A stretch of DNA of 64,000 nucleotides. Source: CAYONZ01 sp964405465. GTDB lineage: Bacteria; Bdellovibrionota; Bdellovibrionia; Bdellovibrionales; JAMPXM01. The position numbers and the translations under genes are program-made. The notes under the pieces were generated by a model. It was not told where the DNA came from and did no database searches. It saw only the letters and a program-made list of their open reading frames with translations. Shown here in pieces: positions 25,241-33,823 of this stretch; position 1 is the first letter of the stretch; the number at the start of each line of letters is the position of its first letter. The stretch is taken from positions 1 to 64,000 of the forward strand of contig CAYONZ010000002.1 in the NCBI GenBank assembly GCA_964405465.1, given 5' to 3'.

Positions 25241-26797
25241 ATGTTGGTTAGAAAGTTTGAAAGGCATCTAAAAAATATTTTATCTTTTTTTGCCTTACTG
25301 TCGGTAGGATTGCTCAGTGCCTGCGAAGTTATCGACAATCAGGATATCGCAAATGAAAACGACAAACAGGCGATTAACGTTGTGCCCACTGATCGGCCTT
25401 TTGCAAAACAGAATGCACGCCACAAGATTTTGGTCGCGGCACTAGATTCTGGGGTTGATTACAATCATCCGGCGCTGCTTGAAAACATGCACTTTGAACT
25501 TGATCGTAGTGGTCGTCCTGTTGGTATCGGTTATGATTTCTTGGCAAACGACGTGTGGCCTACACCATATGTGGCAAGAACTAGCGTTTACGACACGAGC
25601 ATGTCTTCTAATGATCGTTCACTTGCGCGCGATCGAGTTGATCTGGTCAAAAAAATCTTAGAAAAAAATCCGGGTTTTAAAAGATTTTTGTCTCCACAAA
25701 GAAACATTGAGCAAGAGCTTGAAGCGGCAGTTTATCATGGAACACATGTGGCGGGACTCATGGTTTATGATGACCCAAGGATTGGCTTTTTGCCATTTCG
25801 AATTTTACCTGCAAATCTTCGTGATAGCGGTCTCGGTGATTCGGCGTCACGGGTTTTGAATGCAATCACCTTGGCCTTACAAAGTGGAGCTCGGGTGATC
25901 AATATGTCTTTGGGAGTGAATGGACGGGCTCCGTTTGATGAAACCTTTATTGAGTTTCGGGACAAGATGGCCGAGCTTGCAAGGTCTCATCCAAATGTCG
26001 TTTTTGTAGTCGCTGCAGGTAACGATGGCGCGTGGCTCGATGGCAAGAATAAGGCGACTCTGCCCTGTGATGTCGATGTTGATAATATTTTGTGCGTGAG
26101 TGCACTCAATCTGAAAGATCAGCCGGCGTCGTTCACTAATATTTCATTGAGTCGAAACGAAGTGGTCTTTGCCTTAGGTGAGTCTGTGATTTCGACAATG
26201 CCAACACTATTGTGCTCTTCTGAACAGTTGGTCAATCTTTTGGACTCGGGAAGCAATGATTTCGCCTTTGACCAAGCACTTGCTGGGACGGCTGAAGATT
26301 GTGTTGAGACCGATTATGGTCGTCTAACCGGAACTTCAATGGCCTCACCCTTGGTTGCACACCTTGTGGCCAAAGTTTTTTTAGAAGAACCGACATTAAC
26401 TGGTGCGCAAGCTGTGCGAAAAATTTTAGATCGCGCTTCGAACGATAGAGTTGGTGATTTTCGAATGCGGAAGTTGAATCTTGAAAAACCGAGTTGGTAT
26501 GCAAAATGGGATGCTCTTTTGCCCATAAAAAGTCCAGACTCAGGAATGGGCATCAGTGCCGAAAAAATTCGGTCGCTCAAGGCGCGAGAGGAACGGGAGT
26601 CTGGATGGACGGCCTTCGAGCCAAGACCGAACACTTTTGGTGAGCCGCCGACCGAGCCATTGTCGGTTGAGTATTTGTCGCGTCGATCAAGAGTTAGTGG
26701 CGGCATGAAAGGCGGCATGAAAGGCGGCATGAAAAATTCAGAATCGACTGAAACAAAAAAAGAAAGTTCGTGGGAACTTTCTTTAATCTATCGGTAA
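25241..26797 (+). CDS. Subtilisin-like S8 serine protease lipoprotein
   Basis: This 518-aa protease has a lipoprotein signal with lipobox LLSAC (Cys28). The catalytic triad is complete: Asp69 in AALDSGVDYNHP, His166 in YHGTHVAGL, Ser366 in GTSMASP. The oxyanion Asn is in VVAAGNDGAW. An insert of about 60 residues between the Asp and His motifs is Arg/Lys-rich. The C-terminal 110 residues after the protease domain contain three tandem GGMK units (12-bp repeats at about 26699-26736). No propeptide is obvious. It is probably anchored at the outer membrane and acts outside the cytoplasm, consistent with a proteolytic lifestyle. It stands alone. Confidence 0.93.
   Translation: MLVRKFERHLKNILSFFALLSVGLLSACEVIDNQDIANENDKQAINVVPTDRPFAKQNARHKILVAALDSGVDYNHPALLENMHFELDRSGRPVGIGYDFLANDVWPTPYVARTSVYDTSMSSNDRSLARDRVDLVKKILEKNPGFKRFLSPQRNIEQELEAAVYHGTHVAGLMVYDDPRIGFLPFRILPANLRDSGLGDSASRVLNAITLALQSGARVINMSLGVNGRAPFDETFIEFRDKMAELARSHPNVVFVVAAGNDGAWLDGKNKATLPCDVDVDNILCVSALNLKDQPASFTNISLSRNEVVFALGESVISTMPTLLCSSEQLVNLLDSGSNDFAFDQALAGTAEDCVETDYGRLTGTSMASPLVAHLVAKVFLEEPTLTGAQAVRKILDRASNDRVGDFRMRKLNLEKPSWYAKWDALLPIKSPDSGMGISAEKIRSLKAREERESGWTAFEPRPNTFGEPPTEPLSVEYLSRRSRVSGGMKGGMKGGMKNSESTETKKESSWELSLIYR
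26759..26784 (+). terminator. Hairpin overlapping the 3' end of subtilase gene
   Basis: AAAGAAAGTTC-GTGG-GAACTTTCTTT is an 11-bp perfect stem with a four-base loop lying inside the last 13 codons of the protease gene. The flanks are A-rich before and TTTAATC after. A second hairpin (GCTCATCA at 26815-26822, TGATGAGC at 26840-26847) follows before the convergent korB. Either may terminate transcription. Confidence 0.55.
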
Positions 26798-26855
26798 CGG
26801 TGTTTATTATTTTCGCTCATCAGCTACGTCTATCGGAGGTGATGAGCAGTCATGT

Positions 26856-27929
26856 TTACCGATATTCGCTCATGAGGTCAGAAAGAACTTTCGCCGATGG
26901 TCGGCATTCTTTTTCTCCCAATAAAGCCAGGGGCTTTTCGGTAAGATTGAGATGATCAATCAGGGTTCTTCCTTTTTCGTTAATATAAAACAGTCCAGTT
27001 AGTATCTCACCAGTTTCTCTCGTGTCGCGTAGAAGTTGTATGGCTTTACTTGCATCATTGACGTCATGGGTTTGACCATCAAGTTTTCTCAAGGTCAAAA
27101 CAGACCCATCTTCCATTTCGACCTGCTGAGTGGTTCCCTCTGCGTAGTCGACCTTTTTTTCTTCAAAGGCCTGAATAAAACCAAGTTCCTGCATGACCAC
27201 CGTGTGGTCCTTCACGGCATTGTAGCTCTTGGTGGAACCTTCGTGGTTCGCAAAAGTGATACACGGAGAAATCACATCGATGAAGGCCGTACCATGGTGT
27301 TTGAGCGCAGCCGAAAGGAGTGGAACAAGTTGTTTGGCGTCCCCAGAAAAAGAGCGGGCAACAAAAGTGCAGCCAAGGTCAATCGCCATCGAACAAAGAT
27401 CAATGCAATGAAATGGATTGCGTGCTCCAGACTTTTGCATGGACTGATAGTCTGCTGTTGCTGAAAATTGTCCCTTGGTGAGCCCGTACACTCCATTGTT
27501 CGCGACGATATAAGTCATCGGCACATTTCTTCTGAGAAGATGAGCGAAGCCTCCCAAACCGATGCTCGCTGTGTCTCCGTCTCCAGAAACACCAAACATC
27601 ACAAGCTTTTGATTGGCGACTTTGGCACCTGTTGCAACGGGTGCCATGCGACCATGAATCGAGTTGAATCCTGGAGCTTTGTTGAGCCAATAGGCTGGTG
27701 TTTTCGAAGAGCAGCCAATGCCCGACATCTTTGCGACGTCATGCGGGTTGATGCCACTCTGAAAAAAAGCACTGATAATGTGATTGGTGATGCTGTCGTG
27801 GCCACATCCTGTGCACAGCGTAGATTTACCGCCTGAGTAGTCGGCCTTGGTTAATCCCACTCTGTTGGTTGCGCCTGTCGGAGTTGTCACGTCTGTTGTT
27901 AAAGTGGATTTGGATTCTGATGTGCTCAT
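26856..27929 (-). CDS. korB: 2-oxoacid:ferredoxin oxidoreductase, beta subunit
   Basis: This 357-aa subunit binds thiamine diphosphate and one [4Fe-4S] cluster. Cys39 and Cys42 (CTGCGH) and Cys73 (GIGCSS) are cluster ligands, with a fourth Cys in ISPCITF. The TPP motif is GDGDTASIGLGG, closing with NNGVYGLTKGQFSAT. With the alpha subunit it oxidatively decarboxylates a 2-oxoacid, probably 2-oxoglutarate, passing electrons to ferredoxin. The gene overlaps korA by 4 bp. A Thr/Ser-rich N-terminal tail of about 30 residues is unusual but harmless. Confidence 0.93.
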   Translation of the reverse strand: MSTSESKSTLTTDVTTPTGATNRVGLTKADYSGGKSTLCTGCGHDSITNHIISAFFQSGINPHDVAKMSGIGCSSKTPAYWLNKAPGFNSIHGRMAPVATGAKVANQKLVMFGVSGDGDTASIGLGGFAHLLRRNVPMTYIVANNGVYGLTKGQFSATADYQSMQKSGARNPFHCIDLCSMAIDLGCTFVARSFSGDAKQLVPLLSAALKHHGTAFIDVISPCITFANHEGSTKSYNAVKDHTVVMQELGFIQAFEEKKVDYAEGTTQQVEMEDGSVLTLRKLDGQTHDVNDASKAIQLLRDTRETGEILTGLFYINEKGRTLIDHLNLTEKPLALLGEKECRPSAKVLSDLMSEYR

Positions 27930-29770
27930 ACTTGAGCCTCCGATTTTTTAGAAAGATCTTGAATGGATTTTTCACTACGGCTGATCGGTTCAGAAATTTG
28001 CAGGGCGGTGATCGGCAAGCCATCAAAATGGCGAATCGAAATCATTTTCATTGCAAGCTCTGGAAGTTCACTGCGCAAAATACTCAAAAGCTGGGCATCA
28101 CGATTTTGTTCGACAACATAGATACGCTGATGTTGCTGAATAAACTGAATCACCTCTTGAGTGAGTGGCAGAGCTCGTAAACGCAGATAGTTTGTGTGAA
28201 TTCCTGTTTGTTTAAGAATATGTCGAGCTTCACTCATTGGGCTGTCTGAAGAACCAAATGCGATGATTCCAATGCTGTGTTGTGTATCTTGCGATAGGTC
28301 GACTACCGGTCGTGGCACCAAAGTGCGTGCAGTTTCAAATTTACGAGAGAGGCGAAGCATGTTTTTTTCGTAGACCGTGTTGCTCTCGGTGTACTGCGCG
28401 GCTTCGTTGTGGCCTGTTCCCCTGGTAAAAAAGGCAGCTTTATCATGATGGGTTCCAGGAAGTGTTCGGTAAGCAATTCCGTCACCGTCGACATCCTCAT
28501 AACGGTGAAAGTGTGGCAGTTTTTTTAGAGCTTCAGCATCGAGCACTTTACCGCGGTCGAAGGGGCGAGTTGGAAATTTGAATTCGTTTGCCGAAGAAAA
28601 ATTCATGCCGATATCGAGATCGCTCAATACCAAGACGAGAGTTTGCAGGCGTTCGGCCAAATCAAAACAAGTCTGGCCAAATTCAAAGCACTCCTCCACA
28701 CTTCCTGGAAGTAGCACGACATGTTTCGTGTCACCGTGCGAGAGATAATAGGCCGAGAGCAAATCACCCTGCGCTGTTCGTGTCGGAAGGCCAGTTGATG
28801 GGCCCACTCGTTGCACATTCCAAATCACTCCAGGAATTTCTGCGTAGTAGAATAAGCCAGAGGCTTCTGCCATTAGACTCATTCCAGGACCTGAAGTCGT
28901 AGTGATGGCTCGTGCACCAGACCAACCCGCTCCCATAACCATGGTGATCGCTGCCAACTCGTCTTCAGCTTGCACGATTGCAGCAGTATTTTTGTTGGTT
29001 TCGTCTTTTCGATAGTGTTCCGTGAGCGAAATAAAATTCTCAGCTACCGAGCTTGAAGGCGTTATCGGGTACCATGCCATGAACGTACATCCACCAAACA
29101 GCATTCCCATTGCTGCAGCGGTGTTGCCATCGATCATGATTTTACCTTGATTGGCATCCATTTTTACTAGTTCGTAAGCCACTGACTTCTGTATGATCTC
29201 GGTGAGATTTTCTTCGGCATATTTTTTGCCGATTTCGAGAGCTTTGAAGTTAGAGGCTAAAACTTTGTCCTTACCTTTAAATTGATCTTTGATAGTTTGT
29301 TCTAGAACATCCCAATCAATTTTGATCAAATGAGAAAGCAACCCTACATAAATCATGTTGGCTAAAAGTTTTTTGAGCTTAACTTGATCGGTGGCTTGAT
29401 CGACGAGTGTGCGAAAATTGACTCCCACATTTGTGACATCTGAACGCAGAAGGCCTGTATCGAACTTGAGTTCGCTATTATAAAGAAACAAGCCTCCAAC
29501 CTTTACTTTTTTTATGTCGTCAAAAATAGTTTGTAGATTCATAGCGACGACAATATCGACATCAGCACGCCTACCGGTGAAGCCTTCTTTATTGACCCGA
29601 ATAGTAAACCAAGTCGGGAGCCCCGCAATGTTCGAGGGAAAAAGATTTTTTCCACCAACTGGAATTCCCATACGGAAGATCGATTTCATTAATATATTGT
29701 TCGCTGATTGGCTGCCACTGCCGTTGACGGTTGCAACCTCAATGACGAAATCATTGATTTTTTTAGTCAT
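27926..29770 (-). CDS. korA: 2-oxoacid:ferredoxin oxidoreductase, fused gamma-alpha subunit
   Basis: This 614-aa protein joins the gamma domain (residues about 1-195, opening VNGSGSQSANN) to the pyrimidine-binding alpha domain (from about 210; CTFMAWYPITPSS and TTSGPGMSLMAE). This is the standard fused KorA architecture. With KorB it replaces or supplements the NAD-dependent 2-oxoglutarate dehydrogenase. The specificity for 2-oxoglutarate over other 2-oxoacids is inference from overall resemblance. AAGGGT precedes the ATG. Upstream is a small hairpin and an XRE regulator gene. Confidence 0.93.
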   Translation of the reverse strand: MTKKINDFVIEVATVNGSGSQSANNILMKSIFRMGIPVGGKNLFPSNIAGLPTWFTIRVNKEGFTGRRADVDIVVAMNLQTIFDDIKKVKVGGLFLYNSELKFDTGLLRSDVTNVGVNFRTLVDQATDQVKLKKLLANMIYVGLLSHLIKIDWDVLEQTIKDQFKGKDKVLASNFKALEIGKKYAEENLTEIIQKSVAYELVKMDANQGKIMIDGNTAAAMGMLFGGCTFMAWYPITPSSSVAENFISLTEHYRKDETNKNTAAIVQAEDELAAITMVMGAGWSGARAITTTSGPGMSLMAEASGLFYYAEIPGVIWNVQRVGPSTGLPTRTAQGDLLSAYYLSHGDTKHVVLLPGSVEECFEFGQTCFDLAERLQTLVLVLSDLDIGMNFSSANEFKFPTRPFDRGKVLDAEALKKLPHFHRYEDVDGDGIAYRTLPGTHHDKAAFFTRGTGHNEAAQYTESNTVYEKNMLRLSRKFETARTLVPRPVVDLSQDTQHSIGIIAFGSSDSPMSEARHILKQTGIHTNYLRLRALPLTQEVIQFIQQHQRIYVVEQNRDAQLLSILRSELPELAMKMISIRHFDGLPITALQISEPISRSEKSIQDLSKKSEAQV

Positions 29771-29853
29771 ACATACCCTTCTGAAAGTCGCGATTAGTAT
29801 AAACTATGCGAGGGAAGAGCGAAAAGAAAAAGCTGGTCAATCCGTAAGATGAC

Positions 29854-29876
29854 AAGCCGACTCATGGTCGGCTTTT
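29854..29876. terminator. Hairpin between XRE gene and korA
   Basis: AAGCCGAC-TCATG-GTCGGCTT with TTTT on the plus strand. It lies downstream of the minus-strand XRE gene and upstream of korAB, so it may end the regulator transcript, though the minus strand lacks a good T-run. Confidence 0.4.
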
Positions 29877-29904
29877 GAGATTAGCGCTAAATGTAAAGAC
29901 AGAG

Positions 29905-30333
29905 TTAAAAGTTTTGAACCGAGGAGAGCTGTGCTTCACTGGGCTGGCTCACGCCTGGTGAGCTAGCCCTTGCGGCTTCCTTTATTTTGTGAATGGCCTC
30001 CAAAATCTGCGTGTCCTGAGCTGCTCCGTATTCGAGGACCTCAATAAGTGGCAGATATTTGAGCAAGAGATCGGGCATGCGGCTTTCAGAATTATTTCGG
30101 GCCGAACATTGAAAATACCGAATTTCCATTTCGAGAAGTGAGCACCCGAGAGTCTTCGCAAATTCTGGTAGGCGTTTACTTGGTAGTAAGGACACTCCAC
30201 GCTCAATGTTGGAAATCAATTGTGACGAGTCATACCCTAAGGCGTGGGCGAGATCTGCTTGTGTGACCCCAGCTTGCTTGCGGCATTGTCTGAGCCACTC
30301 ACCAAACACCTTACGTCTTTCGAGAAGATCCAT
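29905..30333 (-). CDS. XRE-family regulator with C-terminal extension
   Basis: This 142-aa protein has an N-terminal HTH_3 domain (residues about 9-65; GVTQADLAHALGYDSSQLIS is the HTH). It is followed by a predicted helical region of about 40 residues and a disordered Ser/Pro/Gln tail. It is not overlapping any partner. It lies upstream of korAB in the same direction and might regulate that operon or itself. AGAGGTAG precedes the ATG. Confidence 0.85.
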   Translation of the reverse strand: MDLLERRKVFGEWLRQCRKQAGVTQADLAHALGYDSSQLISNIERGVSLLPSKRLPEFAKTLGCSLLEMEIRYFQCSARNNSESRMPDLLLKYLPLIEVLEYGAAQDTQILEAIHKIKEAARASSPGVSQPSEAQLSSVQNF

Positions 30334-30621
30334 ATCTACCTCTTTTGTTTATAAATAAATGAACTTAATTCGTTTTTAGAATAATTCAATCGAGTTGCTA
30401 AAGGTGTGAGGTTTACTCTGAGTTCTCTACACATTATACCCATATTTTCCTCACAATTTTGCCTCAAATTGACGAAGTTTTTGACGTTTTCATCTCAAAC
30501 CGATGCAAAATTTCGACCAAAATGATGCAGATGTAGCGGGGCGAACTTCAGTCGAATTCAGTTGTAGGATCTAAAGTTGGGACTCTAGTGTTGAGTTTGT
30601 CTTATTCTGAGTCAGAGTGAC
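30334..30621. other. Intergenic region, no gene seen
   Basis: About 290 bp between the XRE gene and the plsC stop. It is AT-rich with no supported frame. It should hold the XRE promoter and the end of the phospholipid operon. No convincing terminator hairpin is visible. Confidence 0.4.
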
Positions 30622-31365
30622 TCATTTACTTTCTTCTTCTTCTTCAGCGCGAAAGGCGTTGGGATTAATTCGCGTGACCCAGTCTCGATAGTGTTCGTAA
30701 ATTTGTTCAATGGGCGCAGGTGGATGGACGGGTCCAATGTGCACAGTGAGCTTACCGGGCTTGGCAAAAAATCTGCCTTTGGGCCAAAGCTCGGTGTTGC
30801 CCTCGAGATACAAGAAGAGGAGTGGAGTGGTGGCGCGTTCAGAGAAGAGGCTTACTCCTCGTTTAAATGTGCCAATATAGCCATCTTGCGATCGAGTTCC
30901 TTCTGGAAAAATGATCAACCAAACATAATCGAGTTTTTTAAGCAGTGAAAGGCATAACTCCACGGCTTCACCTCGGCGATCTTTGCGGTCGATAGGTATC
31001 GCTCCCAAACAATGCTTTGAAAAAAAAGTGAAAATCGGGTTGGAAAAAAAATAGTCTTTTGCAGCAGCGATGTAAACATCGAGCCAATAGCGCAGTGGAA
31101 TCGCTGCTGCAATTGAGATAGCGTCGAGGTGGCTGCCATGATTGGAGATCAACAAAAGCTTAGGATAGTTTCGGTGTATTTCGTGAAAGTCACCTTTGAC
31201 CGTGAGTCGAATATAGAATCTAAAAAAAACATCTTTTAAAAAAATAGACCATACGATTCGGACGAACAGGCTTGTCATGTCGTAATGCCTAGTAAAAATA
31301 GGCAAATGCTTGAGGTGGTAGGGTAGCTTCATCCATTGTTCGTTTTCGTAGTCCCATTTTTTCAT
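30622..31365 (-). CDS. plsC: 1-acyl-glycerol-3-phosphate acyltransferase family
   Basis: This 247-aa membrane-associated acyltransferase has motif I NHGSHLDA (catalytic His76, Asp81) and motif III FPEGTRSQDGYIG, with motif II around IPIDRKDRRG. It should transfer an acyl group to lysophosphatidic acid or a similar acceptor. The gene lies 6 bp after a CdsA-like gene and 3' of an NtrC-type regulator, in one operon, so the three probably act in a dedicated branch of phospholipid synthesis. It may be a paralogue with a specialised acceptor rather than the housekeeping enzyme. Confidence 0.88.
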   Translation of the reverse strand: MKKWDYENEQWMKLPYHLKHLPIFTRHYDMTSLFVRIVWSIFLKDVFFRFYIRLTVKGDFHEIHRNYPKLLLISNHGSHLDAISIAAAIPLRYWLDVYIAAAKDYFFSNPIFTFFSKHCLGAIPIDRKDRRGEAVELCLSLLKKLDYVWLIIFPEGTRSQDGYIGTFKRGVSLFSERATTPLLFLYLEGNTELWPKGRFFAKPGKLTVHIGPVHPPAPIEQIYEHYRDWVTRINPNAFRAEEEEESK

Positions 31366-31371
31366 AGTCTT

Positions 31372-32292
31372 TTAGATATGTCCTTTTTCGAGATAGGCCA
31401 TAACGTAGTAAAAAATTGGCGCCACAAAAATCAGGCGATCAATGACAATTAAAAGGTCGCCACGGCCAATGATGAAGGCTCCCACGTCTTTGATGCCGAG
31501 GTCTCGACGAATGACCGAAAGCACGAGATCTCCCATGCTGCCACCCAGAACAGCAACGAGTCCAGACGCGATCCAAAACTCTTCTGATCTTTCTGGTAAA
31601 AGATGGCGAAGTGCAAATGCTAAAATTAACGTGAAACCCGCTGCGATAAGAAGTCCTTCAAGATTTCTTCGCGGCGTGATGCGGGTGAAAAGTTTTATTT
31701 TTCCAAAATAGCGTGAGACGGCAAGATACATATTATCAAAAAACTCAGTCAGCACTAAAATATAAATCACCAGGTACGGGCCCTTGCCAATCTGCCAAAG
31801 CCATCCTAAATGCATAAATGCCCATCCGGTAAAGCTAAAGGCAATCAGCGTGAGACTCACATACTGAATCATTTGTTTAGCAGAATTGCGCAAAATGGGA
31901 ATGAGACAAATTGCTCCCAGAAAAATCATGGGGCTAATATTGAACAGATCTTTTCTGCCGATTTGAATAAAAAAGCCGAGAGCCAAAATTCCAATATAGG
32001 TCGCCCAAACGAAATTGCTTCGATGGTACATCCCCATCATTTGAAAAAATATTTTAGCACCCCAGATCGCCAAAAGTGTTAAAATGATGAGCGGCCAGTA
32101 ACCATTCAGGCCTAAAACCCCAAGTAAAATCGGAGCAGCAATGAGCCAACTTCGAACACTCGCCCAGCCGGCTTGCATATGGGTGCTGCGATTGCGAAAA
32201 AAGAAAAGGATGAAAGTGAGTGAGCCCAAAAAACCCATCACGATGTAAAACGTTTGTCGATAAAGAGGGTCTTGCCATAGACTTAAATGCAT
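31372..32292 (-). CDS. CdsA-like phosphatidate cytidylyltransferase, atypical motif
   Basis: This 306-aa polytopic protein (about eight TM helices) ends with the CTP-transferase signature region: GGSMGDLVLSVIRRDLGIKD. The following block reads GRGDLLIVIDRLIF where typical CdsA has GHGGxxDRxDS, so the first His and the second Asp are replaced. Known CdsA enzymes make CDP-diacylglycerol from phosphatidate and CTP. Whether this protein keeps that activity is uncertain; it could use another substrate. It sits between a sigma-54 regulator and plsC (2-bp and 6-bp gaps). Confidence 0.8.
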   Translation of the reverse strand: MHLSLWQDPLYRQTFYIVMGFLGSLTFILFFFRNRSTHMQAGWASVRSWLIAAPILLGVLGLNGYWPLIILTLLAIWGAKIFFQMMGMYHRSNFVWATYIGILALGFFIQIGRKDLFNISPMIFLGAICLIPILRNSAKQMIQYVSLTLIAFSFTGWAFMHLGWLWQIGKGPYLVIYILVLTEFFDNMYLAVSRYFGKIKLFTRITPRRNLEGLLIAAGFTLILAFALRHLLPERSEEFWIASGLVAVLGGSMGDLVLSVIRRDLGIKDVGAFIIGRGDLLIVIDRLIFVAPIFYYVMAYLEKGHI

Positions 32293-32294
32293 TG

Positions 32295-33632
32295 TCAGGT
32301 CCCGCTTTCAATATTGTAATCTTTAATTTTTTTGTACAAACTCGAACGAGAAATTTGTAGGAGCTGGGCCGCAAGGTCAATGTCGGGTTGCTTTTTCAAC
32401 GCTTGCCTTATCACGCGAGCCTCAAACATGGCTGAAAGTTCATTGAGACCTACCGATAGATCCAGGGATTCCTCGCCGACCAGCTGTGCTCGACTCGGAA
32501 GCACACGATATACATCTTCTGCTCGAATGAATGGCAAAGGGGAGTGAAGACTGAGTTGCTCACAGACACGTTTTAATTCACGCACATTTCCTGGCCAATC
32601 ATAATCATTGAGAGCTTGAATCGCATCAGGCGATAGAGTCTTGTTTCTTCTTGGTCGTTCGCGCTCAAGAAAATTAACGCTTAGAGCTTCAATGTCTTCT
32701 TTTCTCTGGCGCAGAGGCGGTAAGAGTAATTTTTTTCCATTGAGTCTCCACAATAGATCCTCGCGAAATTTTTGATCTTTCACCATTTGATTTAAATTTT
32801 GGTTGGTTGCTGCAATCACTCGCACGTTGACTCGACTGATTTCTTTTGCGCCCACGCGACGGAGCTCGCCACTTTCGAGAAACCTGAGGAGTTTGGCCTG
32901 TTGAGATAACGGAAGTGCCTCAATCTCATCTAAAAAAAGATCGCCGTTATGTGCGGCTTCAATCAATCCCATTTTGTTCTGATCGGCTCCGGTGAAGGCC
33001 CCCCGAACGTGTCCGAACATTTCACTTTCAAAAATATTTTCGGGAAGTGCCGCAACGTTGACGCTGATGAACGGGCGTTCACCGTCTTGATTATGAATTA
33101 AGGTGGCAGCTACCTCCTTGCCTGTTCCAGATTCGCCTTCGATCAAAATTGGACCAGGTTCACCTTTCAGTTGTGCAATTTGTCTTTGCACTTCTCGGGA
33201 CGCGGCCCCTTGGCCAATCCATTGAATAGAGTTGGTGCTGCGATTCGATGCTTGCCTTAAAAGAGAAAGGGCTTCGATTTTATCAAGCGTGATGAGCACT
33301 TCTTCTGGAGAAAGTGGCTTGGCCAAAAAACGAGTGGCTCCATTCTTCAGGCAATTCTCCATGAGGTTGCGATCTAGATCTCCGGACATCGCAACAATTT
33401 CAAGATGTGGGTCGCGTTCATGTAAGACTTTGATGACGTCGAGTCCCTGGGCTCGCGACATATCTGAATCAAGATGCATATCTACAAACGCCGCGGTGAA
33501 ATGGTCTTGAGGAATTTGTTTGGGGTTCGAGGTGCTGATTGCACGCCATTGATTTGGAGCAGCCATTTTTAAACTTTGAATGATGAGACTGTCGTCATCG
33601 ACAATCAGAAGTTTTAATTTATTTTCAGACAT
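32295..33632 (-). CDS. NtrC-family sigma-54-dependent response regulator
   Basis: This 445-aa protein has a receiver domain (phospho-acceptor Asp51 in FVDMHLD, Lys105 in LAKPLSP). The AAA+ domain has Walker A GESGTGKE (166-173) and the sigma-54 contact loop GAFTGA (211-216). A C-terminal Fis-type HTH (DIDLAAQLLQISRSSLYKKI) completes it. All elements for activating sigma-54 promoters are intact. No kinase is adjacent; its partner may be one of the orphan kinases. It is the first gene of an operon with cdsA-like and plsC genes, which suggests phospholipid or envelope control. Confidence 0.93.
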   Translation of the reverse strand: MSENKLKLLIVDDDSLIIQSLKMAAPNQWRAISTSNPKQIPQDHFTAAFVDMHLDSDMSRAQGLDVIKVLHERDPHLEIVAMSGDLDRNLMENCLKNGATRFLAKPLSPEEVLITLDKIEALSLLRQASNRSTNSIQWIGQGAASREVQRQIAQLKGEPGPILIEGESGTGKEVAATLIHNQDGERPFISVNVAALPENIFESEMFGHVRGAFTGADQNKMGLIEAAHNGDLFLDEIEALPLSQQAKLLRFLESGELRRVGAKEISRVNVRVIAATNQNLNQMVKDQKFREDLLWRLNGKKLLLPPLRQRKEDIEALSVNFLERERPRRNKTLSPDAIQALNDYDWPGNVRELKRVCEQLSLHSPLPFIRAEDVYRVLPSRAQLVGEESLDLSVGLNELSAMFEARVIRQALKKQPDIDLAAQLLQISRSSLYKKIKDYNIESGT

Positions 33633-33823
33633 AGAGTGTTCGCTCCTGGTGCTGATGCTAGTTGTTATCTCAATATCCTATTCAACAATTACCCCTTGTG
33701 ACAATATACTCCCTAATAATGCATCAAATAGTGGCGGATTATCAGGCAGAATTATGATGCCGCACATTCTTGCAGCATTATTCAGACAAAATCATGAAAT
33801 GCGGCCGCATGCGGGGAGACATC

